Positions 33,150 through 39,255 of a DNA stretch of 39,255 bases are shown piece by piece; the stretch's first letter is position 1, and each line of letters starts with the position of its first letter. The stretch lies in the NCBI GenBank assembly GCA_900550865.1, contig URTM01000026.1:1-39255 (forward strand), given 5' to 3'. The DNA is from an uncultured Dorea sp. (GTDB taxonomy: Bacteria; Bacillota; Clostridia; Lachnospirales; Lachnospiraceae). The notes under the pieces were generated by a model. The model was given only the letters and a program-made list of their open reading frames with translations. It was not told where the DNA came from and did no database searches. Both the position numbers and the translations under genes were made by a program.

Positions 33150-33971
33150 CTATTTCTGAAGTTCTTCCAACATCTCTCTGACTGTCTTTCCATATACCGG
33201 ATGACGCTTATAAGGTGCAATCTCGTGAAGCGGCTCCAGTACAAATTCCCGCTTATTCATCTCCACATGCGGAATGCATAAAGTATCCGTCTCCATAACC
33301 AGATCATCATAGAAAATGATATCCAGATCCAGTGTTCTCGGTCCCCAGTGTATGATCCGTTCTCTTCCCGCTTCCTTCTCAATACGGTTCAGTTCTTTTA
33401 ACAGTTCTTCCGGATAAAACAGCGTAGAAAGCTTCAGACATCCATTTAAAAAATCCGGCTGGTCCGTCACCCCGTACGGAGGTGTCGTAATGAATGTCGA
33501 TACCTTCTCTACCTTCGTATTCTTCAGCTCATCCAGTGCACGGACTGCATCTTCCAGTATCCCTCTGCTGTCCCCCATATTCGATCCCAGTGCAATGTAT
33601 GCCGTATGCCATTCCCGCTCGATCTCCACACTGACCGTCTTAAGCGGCAGTCTGACCGGTGCCCACGGTTTCTTGAGCTCGATCTGCACCTTCTGAAGTC
33701 CTGCTATACGTACCAGCATCTCCTCTGCCAGACCTTCCGCAACCTTCTCCAACAATTTAAATGTATGACTTTTTAAGTACTCTGTGATAAATGCACTTGC
33801 CTCCCCATAGTGGATGGACGCAGTCAGTTCATCCGTCAGTCCGGCCTGTCTGGTATCTGTATACATAACCACCGATACCACGAATTTCTGACCCAGTACA
33901 TTCTCCTCCGGAAATACACCATGATTGGCAAATACCTCCAGGTCTTCTATCTTTATCTTGTCCAGTTTCAT
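33150..33971 (-). CDS. folK: FolB-FolK fusion: dihydroneopterin aldolase and HPPK
   Basis: A 273-residue bifunctional enzyme from the ATG at 33971; a GTG four codons upstream is the alternative. Residues 1-115 are dihydroneopterin aldolase (FolB: 'VFANHGVFPEENVLGQKF'). Residues about 120-273 are hydroxymethyl-dihydropterin pyrophosphokinase (FolK: 'IALGSNMGDSRG', and 'GPRTLDLDIIFYDD', which binds ATP and Mg2+). The two act in sequence, cleaving dihydroneopterin and then activating the product for FolP. Such FolB-FolK fusions are common in Clostridia. It follows folP by 17 bases. Confidence 0.93.
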   Translation of the reverse strand: MKLDKIKIEDLEVFANHGVFPEENVLGQKFVVSVVMYTDTRQAGLTDELTASIHYGEASAFITEYLKSHTFKLLEKVAEGLAEEMLVRIAGLQKVQIELKKPWAPVRLPLKTVSVEIEREWHTAYIALGSNMGDSRGILEDAVRALDELKNTKVEKVSTFITTPPYGVTDQPDFLNGCLKLSTLFYPEELLKELNRIEKEAGRERIIHWGPRTLDLDIIFYDDLVMETDTLCIPHVEMNKREFVLEPLHEIAPYKRHPVYGKTVREMLEELQK

Positions 33972-33988
33972 CTCATTCCTCACTCTTT

Positions 33989-34804
33989 TTATACCTCATG
34001 ACCACGCATGATTGCTTTCGTCATCTGAATGGCTCTCTTATTCTTCTCTACGTCGTGAACACGCACGAATGCACAGCCCTTCTGTACTCCATATACCGTA
34101 GTAACCATCGTGCCTTCTTCCCGTTCCGTCACCGGAAGATCCAGTGTCAGTCCGATCACGGATTTTCTCGATGTTCCAAGCAGTACCGGATATCCCAGTT
34201 CGTTCAGAATCTCCATCTTGTCGATGATCTCCAGATTCATCTCATAAGTCTTTCCGAATCCTACTCCCGGATCCAGGATGATCTTGTCATCTGCGATTCC
34301 TGCTTCTTTTGCAAGTCTTACACATTCTTTCATATCGTCCATGAAATCTTTCAGGAAATTCTGATATTCTGCTTTTTCCCGGTTATGCATCAGACAGCAT
34401 GCAGCCTGATACTTTGCGATCACGCCCGCCATCTTCTCGTCATATTTCAATCCCCAGATATCATTCACAAGATCTGCTCCTGCCTGAAGTGCAGCCTCTG
34501 CCACATGACTTTTGTATGTGTCGATCGACACCGGTACATCAAATTCTTTCTTAAGTGCTTCAATAATTGGCGTCACTCTTGCAATCTCTTCTTCATCCGT
34601 GATCTGAATGTGTCCCGGACGCGTAGATTCCCCGCCAACATCGATGATATCCACACCTTCTTCTACCATCTGGCGTGCATGTGCCATCGCGGCATCCATT
34701 CCGTTAAACTTTCCACCGTCTGAAAAGGAATCCGGCGTCACGTTCAGGATTCCCATAATATATGTGTGATTTACTGTATCAAATTTTTTTCCGCCTATGA
34801 TCAT
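33989..34804 (-). CDS. folP: Dihydropteroate synthase
   Basis: A 271-residue TIM-barrel enzyme that joins hydroxymethyl-dihydropterin pyrophosphate to p-aminobenzoate; it is the target of sulfonamides. The signatures 'MGILNVTPDSFSDGGKF' and 'VDIIDVGGESTRPG' are intact, with the basic pocket later in the chain (SRKSV, about 216; 'RVHDV' near the end). Its start overlaps the HD gene's stop by four bases (ATGA), so the two are translationally coupled. Confidence 0.96.
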   Translation of the reverse strand: MIIGGKKFDTVNHTYIMGILNVTPDSFSDGGKFNGMDAAMAHARQMVEEGVDIIDVGGESTRPGHIQITDEEEIARVTPIIEALKKEFDVPVSIDTYKSHVAEAALQAGADLVNDIWGLKYDEKMAGVIAKYQAACCLMHNREKAEYQNFLKDFMDDMKECVRLAKEAGIADDKIILDPGVGFGKTYEMNLEIIDKMEILNELGYPVLLGTSRKSVIGLTLDLPVTEREEGTMVTTVYGVQKGCAFVRVHDVEKNKRAIQMTKAIMRGHEV

Positions 34805-35322
34805 ATTCTTATCTCCATATTCTTCTCTTCCTCACTCCAGTTGCATTTCTTCTCTGCCGCGCAGGAAAGACACATTCTGGAGCGTTTGTCGCTTTCATAA
34901 AACAGTTCTTCTATCGGCTGCATATGTTCGTGCCGTCTGCGGTGTCCTTTGACCGCCAAACAGATCAGTTTCTTCTCTTCGTCTGTAAATGTAATCCCGT
35001 CCGGAAGCGAATCCAATATCTGTTTCGCTATTTTCTCTCCTGCAATCTCATGCGGGATCTGATGGCGGTACTGGAAATATTTTCCAATATCATGCAGCAT
35101 TGCTGCCACATAGATCAGCTCCTTGTTAAATCCCAGTCCCTCTTCCAGATTCTTAATATAGGCAATTCTTGCCACATCCAGAAGATGGTTCATCTGATGA
35201 CAGCAGAAGATCCTGTCTGCCTCACATTCCTGAATACGCTTATAGTATGTCTGATATATCTCATGATTCACCACAGCATTCAGGCGGGGCATTCTGTCCT
35301 GTGTTCCTGTTATTTTTTTCAT
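34801..35322 (-). CDS. HD-domain hydrolase inside the folate operon
   Basis: A 173-residue HD-superfamily protein. Metal ligands are visible: His42/His46 in 'CHQMNH', the HD pair at 77-78 ('LHDIGKY'), and a final Asp at 145 ('ESDKRSR'). A C-terminal 'CLSCAAEKKC' (Cys151, 154, 160) may bind a further metal. HD proteins remove phosphate or pyrophosphate from nucleotides. The gene is translationally coupled to folP (ATGA) and lies between folE and folP. No Nudix or other enzyme for dephosphorylating dihydroneopterin triphosphate is present in the operon, so this protein is a candidate for that missing step. That function is inference. Confidence 0.8.
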   Translation of the reverse strand: MKKITGTQDRMPRLNAVVNHEIYQTYYKRIQECEADRIFCCHQMNHLLDVARIAYIKNLEEGLGFNKELIYVAAMLHDIGKYFQYRHQIPHEIAGEKIAKQILDSLPDGITFTDEEKKLICLAVKGHRRRHEHMQPIEELFYESDKRSRMCLSCAAEKKCNWSEEEKNMEIRI

Positions 35323-35345
35323 CTATATCTGTATCTCTTTCTTTT

Positions 35346-35903
35346 TTACCGTCCAAGCATACGGAAGAATCTCTCTTCCAGCGCCGGATCCGTCTCAAAT
35401 ACACCACGTCTTGCGATCGTCACAGTCTGGCTTCCCGGCTTCTTGATCCCGCGCATCGTCATACACATATGCTCTGCCTCGATCATAACCATGGCACCTT
35501 TCGGCTGCATATGTTCCATCAGAGCATCGGCGATCTGTCCGGTAAGCTGTTCCTGAAGCTGCAGTCTTCTTGCGAATACTTCGACCGTGCGTGCCAGTTT
35601 GCTAAGTCCTACTACTTTTCCATCCGGAATATATGCAATATGTGCTTTCCCATAAAATGGCAGGAGGTGATGCTCGCATGTCGAATAGAATGTAATATCT
35701 TTCTCTATTACCATCTCATGACTGTCAACGGTAAATGTCTTGGAAAGGTGCTTTCCCGCATCCTCATCCATACCTCCATATATCTCTTCATACATTCTTG
35801 CAATCCGGTCCGGTGTATCGATCAGCCCTTCCCGGTTCACATCTTCTCCCATTCCTTCCAGGAGCAGGCGCACTGCCTGTTCTATCTTCTCATGATCTAT
35901 CAT
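35346..35903 (-). CDS. folE: GTP cyclohydrolase I
   Basis: A 185-residue enzyme that converts GTP to dihydroneopterin triphosphate, the first step of folate synthesis. The zinc ligands are visible: Cys76 and His79 in 'STCEHHLLPF' and Cys147 in 'EHMCMTMRG'. 'QLQEQLTGQIADAL' is the second family signature. The length is that of typical bacterial FolE. Its ATG overlaps the folC stop by four bases, so translation is coupled. Confidence 0.96.
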   Translation of the reverse strand: MIDHEKIEQAVRLLLEGMGEDVNREGLIDTPDRIARMYEEIYGGMDEDAGKHLSKTFTVDSHEMVIEKDITFYSTCEHHLLPFYGKAHIAYIPDGKVVGLSKLARTVEVFARRLQLQEQLTGQIADALMEHMQPKGAMVMIEAEHMCMTMRGIKKPGSQTVTIARRGVFETDPALEERFFRMLGR

Positions 35904-37321
35904 ATTCTTTCCTTTCTATTCGGATTCTCTGTACATTCTTCTACACACCGGATCACTTCACTTAAGTACGACAGCGATCCACATGCGATCACGGCTCGGT
36001 TCTCTGCATCTTCTACTGCATATGTATATGCTTTTGTTACGGCATCTTCTATACTTTTTTCTGCAGATACATCCATCTTATCGTCTGTTTTGTCTCTGTC
36101 ATTTCCATCCGGATCCTGTACGCCCGGATCCATATATTTCATCCGTTCTTTTTTACTATCTCTGACACACGCTGCAAGCTTCTCTGCCGGCAGTGTGCGA
36201 TCCTTATTCGGAAGATCTACTGTATACACACACTTTACACCTGGACACAGGATGTGTACGATCTTGTCATATTCTTTATCTTTGAATACTCCCATGATCA
36301 GGATAATCTCTTTTTTCTTTTCTTCCGGCAGACTTTCGCCCGTAAAATACCGCTCGATCGATGTCTTAAGCTTCTTCGCCGCATCCTCATTATGCGCACC
36401 ATCCACGATCACCACCGGATCCTCTGACAGGCAGGTAAAGCGTCCCGCCCATCTTGTTGCATTAATGCCTGCCCTCACTGCCTCTTCCGTGATCTGATAT
36501 CCCAGTTTCTTAAGACTATCGATCACTTCCAGTGCCGTCGCAAGATTCTCTCTCTGGCACTCTCCTGCAATTTGGCTCTGCATATGTGCATATCCTTTAT
36601 ATGAAAATGTAAGTCCTTTGTAATCTTCTGCTTCGACTTTCATCCGGTCCGACTCTGCTTCTGTATATGTACAGCCCATGTCGTCTGCTTTCTTTTGCAG
36701 GATCTGTCTGACATTCTCCTGCTGTCTTGCAGATACTACCGTACATCCCAGTTTGATGATTCCGGACTTTATCTGTGCGATCTCTTCCAGCGTATCACCG
36801 ATCACACCCAGATGATCCACACTGATCGTTGCAAATGCTGCACAGACCGTATTCCGAATCACATTCGTTGCGTCCGTCTCACCGCCAAGACCAGTCTCCA
36901 GTACAACCAGATCACAATTTTGTTTCTTAAAATACAAAAAAGCCATCGCCGTCTCTGCTTCGAACACTGTCGGGACAGGTTCTCCTTTACATGCAAGCCG
37001 GTCGATCGCTTCTTTTATCTCCTCCGTGATTTCTGCAAATTCTGATTCAGAGATCCATTTTCCATCTATCTGTATCTTCTCCAGATAAGAAATAACTGTC
37101 GGTGAAACATATCGCCCGGTTTTGTATCCTGCCTTACTTAATATCGTTGAAGTGTATGCAAGCACAGATCCTTTTCCATTCGTTCCTGCAATATGTATGA
37201 ACTTCAGATCATCTTGAGGATTCCCAAGTTCACGCAACAGACCTCGAATCGTATCTAAGCCAAGTACACTTCCGTATTTCGACATCTCGTCCAAATATAC
37301 CCTTGCTTCTTTATAGGTCAC
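35900..37321 (-). CDS. folC: Folylpolyglutamate / dihydrofolate synthase
   Basis: A 473-residue ATP-dependent ligase of the Mur family that adds glutamate to dihydropteroate and folates. The P-loop 'HIAGTNGKGS' (about 43-52), the metal/substrate segment 'VLETGLGGETDATN' and 'VDGAHNEDA' are present. The start codon is GTG, with AAAGGA about ten bases upstream. An unusual hydrophilic, Asp-rich stretch of about 30 residues (about 395-425) lies in the C-terminal domain, making the protein longer than the usual 420-440. It is the first gene of the folate operon, starting 32 bases after the pgi terminator. It may rely partly on read-through, as I see no clear promoter. Confidence 0.93.
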   Translation of the reverse strand: MTYKEARVYLDEMSKYGSVLGLDTIRGLLRELGNPQDDLKFIHIAGTNGKGSVLAYTSTILSKAGYKTGRYVSPTVISYLEKIQIDGKWISESEFAEITEEIKEAIDRLACKGEPVPTVFEAETAMAFLYFKKQNCDLVVLETGLGGETDATNVIRNTVCAAFATISVDHLGVIGDTLEEIAQIKSGIIKLGCTVVSARQQENVRQILQKKADDMGCTYTEAESDRMKVEAEDYKGLTFSYKGYAHMQSQIAGECQRENLATALEVIDSLKKLGYQITEEAVRAGINATRWAGRFTCLSEDPVVIVDGAHNEDAAKKLKTSIERYFTGESLPEEKKKEIILIMGVFKDKEYDKIVHILCPGVKCVYTVDLPNKDRTLPAEKLAACVRDSKKERMKYMDPGVQDPDGNDRDKTDDKMDVSAEKSIEDAVTKAYTYAVEDAENRAVIACGSLSYLSEVIRCVEECTENPNRKERI

Positions 37322-37343
37322 GTCTTTATTTTCCTTTCGTTTG

Positions 37344-37385
37344 AAAAAAATAATGCTGCTAACCGGATATTTCCGATTAACAGCA
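37344..37385 (-). terminator. Intrinsic terminator of pgi
   Basis: Fourteen-base arms (37354-37367 and 37372-37385) enclose a four-base loop and are followed by TTATTTTTTT on the minus strand. The two mismatches on the plus strand become G-U pairs in minus-strand RNA, so the hairpin belongs to a right-to-left transcript. Confidence 0.8.
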
Positions 37386-37479
37386 CTATCATACCACTAT
37401 TCGATTACTCTAACAAGTGATTGTCCGTTTATTTATACAGAGAATCTTCCCCTGCAGTTTCTGTAAAATACCGTATTGT

Positions 37480-39060
37480 TTAGATATTCAGCAGATCACT
37501 GAACACCTTCAGTGCGCCGTCTGTCTCATGGGCAAGTACACGTTTTGCAAGCACTTTACCAAGCTGAACACCTTCCTGGTCGAAGCTGTTCACGTTCCAT
37601 ACGAATCCCTGGAACATAACTTTGTTCTCGAAGTGTGCAAGGAGTGCACCAAGAGATCCCGGATTTACCTGCTCTCCGATGATGATGCTTGAAGGACGTC
37701 CGCCTTCGAAGTTCTTATTGCGGTTCTCGTCAGATTTACCACATGCAAATGCAACGATCTGTGCAGCTACGTTCGCACACAGCTTCTGCTGGCTTGTGCT
37801 GTCCTGGATCATAACATCTGTTGCCATCTGGCTGTTCTTGTATCCAACGAACTGTAATGGCACGATGTCTGTTCCCTGATGCAGTAACTGATAGAAAGAA
37901 TGCTGTCCGTTTGTTCCAGGCTCTCCGAAGATAACCGGACCTGTAGGATAATCTACCGGCTCACCGAAACGGTTTACAGATTTACCATTAGATTCCATAT
38001 CTAACTGCTGTAAATGTGCCGGGAAACGGCTCAGTGCCTGAGAGTATGGAAGTACGGCCGTACTTGGATATCCCAGTACATTTCTCTCATATACACCGAT
38101 CAGTGCATCCAGCATAGCAGGGTTCTTGAATACATCTTTATTCTTGGAAAGTGCATCTTCTGCTGCAGCACCGTCCAGGAACTGTGCGAATACTTCCGGT
38201 CCGAATGCCAGAGATAATACAGCACCGCCGACTGCTGATGTAGAAGAATAACGTCCTCCGATATAGTCATCCATGAAGAATGCTGCCAGATAGTCATCAC
38301 TCTTGGCAAGAGGGGATGTCTCACTTGTAACCGCGATCATATGCTTGGAAGCATCCAGTCCTGCGTTCTTTAATGCGTCTTTAACAAATGATTCATTTGT
38401 TAATGTCTCAAGTGTTGTTCCTGATTTTGATACCAGTACGAAGATAGAATGTGCAACATCGATAGAATTCAGCACACCGGCTGCATCATCAGGGTCTACG
38501 TTACTGATGAATTTGGCTTCCATCTTAAATGTATCATTCTTCTTAGCCCAGTTCTCAAGTGCAAGATACATCGCACGAGGTCCAAGGTCACTTCCGCCGA
38601 TACCGATCTGTACAACCGTTGTGAACTTCTCGCCAGCGCCGTTTGTGATCTCTCCGGCATGTACTTTATTGGCAAAGTCTGCGATCTTAGCCTGCTGTTC
38701 TGTATAGAATGCACGCTTGTCCACTCCGTCAGCTTCTACAGCTTCTCCAAGCTGTCCACGTGTCATGTGGTGAAGTACCAGACGTTTCTCGCCTGTATTG
38801 ATCACTTCTCCGTTATAAAGTGCTTCAAATTTCTCTGCCAGCTGTGCTTCATCTGCTAATTTTGCAAGTGCTGCCAGTACTTTATCATCAACCTGCTTTG
38901 CAGCATAATTATAAGTAAGTCCTTCTGCCATCGGAACGCTGTAATTCTTTACTCGTTCTGCTCCGCTTTCTCCTGTCATTGCCTCTACAAGATTTACTCG
39001 TTCAACCTTCTCAAGTTCTTTGAATGATGTAAGGGTATCTAAGTTGTTCCAGGTAATCAT
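37480..39060 (-). CDS. pgi: Glucose-6-phosphate isomerase
   Basis: A 526-residue enzyme from the ATG at 39060, preceded by AAGGAGG. An in-frame upstream start at 39108 lies in the leader palindrome and is rejected. It interconverts glucose-6-phosphate and fructose-6-phosphate in glycolysis. 'GIGGSDLGPRAMYLAL', 'VLVSKSGTTLET' (sugar-phosphate binding) and 'GEPGTNGQHSFYQLLHQGT' (catalytic His region) are intact. The length of over 520 matches the longer class found in some Clostridia and Bacteroidetes, rather than the 450-residue Bacillus type. It is monocistronic. Confidence 0.95.
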   Translation of the reverse strand: MITWNNLDTLTSFKELEKVERVNLVEAMTGESGAERVKNYSVPMAEGLTYNYAAKQVDDKVLAALAKLADEAQLAEKFEALYNGEVINTGEKRLVLHHMTRGQLGEAVEADGVDKRAFYTEQQAKIADFANKVHAGEITNGAGEKFTTVVQIGIGGSDLGPRAMYLALENWAKKNDTFKMEAKFISNVDPDDAAGVLNSIDVAHSIFVLVSKSGTTLETLTNESFVKDALKNAGLDASKHMIAVTSETSPLAKSDDYLAAFFMDDYIGGRYSSTSAVGGAVLSLAFGPEVFAQFLDGAAAEDALSKNKDVFKNPAMLDALIGVYERNVLGYPSTAVLPYSQALSRFPAHLQQLDMESNGKSVNRFGEPVDYPTGPVIFGEPGTNGQHSFYQLLHQGTDIVPLQFVGYKNSQMATDVMIQDSTSQQKLCANVAAQIVAFACGKSDENRNKNFEGGRPSSIIIGEQVNPGSLGALLAHFENKVMFQGFVWNVNSFDQEGVQLGKVLAKRVLAHETDGALKVFSDLLNI

Positions 39061-39100
39061 AATATTAGATTCCTCCTTCAAAAAAATAAATATGATCTTT

Positions 39101-39120
39101 ACGGTCATGAGTCAGACCGT
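39101..39120. promoter_or_regulatory. Palindrome in the pgi leader
   Basis: ACGGTC and GACCGT flank eight bases, just downstream of the predicted transcription start (near 39125). Such a site could be an operator or a 5' RNA hairpin. Confidence 0.4.
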
Positions 39121-39130
39121 ATTCTTGTTA

Positions 39131-39159
39131 ATTTTAGCACATTTTCAGCATAATAACAA
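39131..39159 (-). promoter_or_regulatory. Promoter of pgi
   Basis: On the minus strand, TTGTTA (39154-39159) and TAAAAT (39131-39136) are 17 bases apart, giving a leader of about 65 bases. Confidence 0.6.
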
Positions 39160-39161
39160 TT

Positions 39162-39193
39162 AAAAAGCAACCAACATATGTTGATTGCTTTTT
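39162..39193 (-). terminator. Terminator of an upstream gene outside the window
   Basis: AAAAAGCAA...TTGCTTTTT with a central ACATATGT forms a near-perfect hairpin ending in T on both strands. It closes whatever minus-strand transcript enters from the right. The 62 bases beyond it (39194-39255) contain no gene. They faintly resemble the flank downstream of a 23S rRNA gene (minus strand TATGCAGTTTTGAAGG), which is a guess. Confidence 0.7.
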
Positions 39194-39255
39194 CCCTTTT
39201 ATATACCTTCAAAACTGCATACAAGAAATATTTCTTTCATCCTACCTATCACCTT

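Noticed and set aside
35169..36497. Plus-strand open frame of 442 codons
   Set aside because: It is antisense to the HD gene, folE and folC, all clearly real; Ser/His/Cys-rich composition indicates a shadow.
39194..39255. Possible 23S rRNA downstream flank
   Set aside because: The resemblance is from memory only and no rRNA sequence itself is in the window, so it is not listed as a feature.
1..39255. CRISPR arrays, tRNA genes, phage or insertion sequences
   Set aside because: No regularly spaced repeats, tRNA-like cloverleaf sequence, transposase or integrase was noticed on reading the window.

Overview
The window reads as chromosome of a low-to-mid GC, Gram-positive anaerobe of the Clostridia, most likely Lachnospiraceae. 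The reasons are consensus AAGGAGG ribosome sites, SigA-type promoters, a T-box leader, a Gram-positive-type Pel polysaccharide operon without PelB/PelC, and best-remembered resemblance of the housekeeping proteins to gut Lachnospiraceae. This is judged from the sequence alone; I do not name a species. All genes but one (the nucleotidyltransferase at 11947-13140) lie on the minus strand, so transcription runs right to left.

Region 1 (32-11815, minus): one long polysaccharide operon. It starts at a promoter at 11852-11880 and runs PqqD-like protein, PelD (pseudo-SDR + membrane + GAF + degenerate GGDEF), PelE, a polytopic GT-C-like protein, a DUF2194/PelA-like protein, PelF, PelG, a DUF2304 membrane protein, and a GT4 glycosyltransferase that stops early near the window edge. 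PelD keeps an RxxD c-di-GMP site while its GGDEF signature is lost. This predicts c-di-GMP control of polymer synthesis. A nucleotidyltransferase-fold gene is divergently transcribed from a back-to-back promoter.

Region 2 (13273-19082, minus): Xaa-Pro aminopeptidase; a small orphan resembling only the helical N-terminal part of hybrid-cluster protein; a Na+/amino-acid symporter (NSS) followed by an NhaC-type antiporter; and a HAD phosphatase gene broken by an internal deletion.

Region 3 (19099-22539, minus): a phosphate ABC transporter, pstS-C-A-B, with an attenuating hairpin after pstS and no phoU.

Region 4 (22706-28819, minus): O-acetylhomoserine sulfhydrylase (metY), then an MMPL/RND exporter with a large secreted coiled-coil partner. 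The exporter promoter overlaps a TetR-like palindrome.

Region 5 (29028-30442, minus): a BASS-family Na+ symporter controlled by a complete T-box leader, an unusual pairing that points to an amino-acid-linked substrate.

Region 6 (30494-37321, minus): folate operon folC-folE-HD hydrolase-folP-folBK, followed by a TRIC-type channel and a GGDEF-REC-HD-GYP protein that could both make and degrade c-di-GMP, the ligand expected for PelD. Region 7 (37480-39060, minus): pgi with its own promoter and terminator, downstream of a terminator belonging to a gene outside the window.
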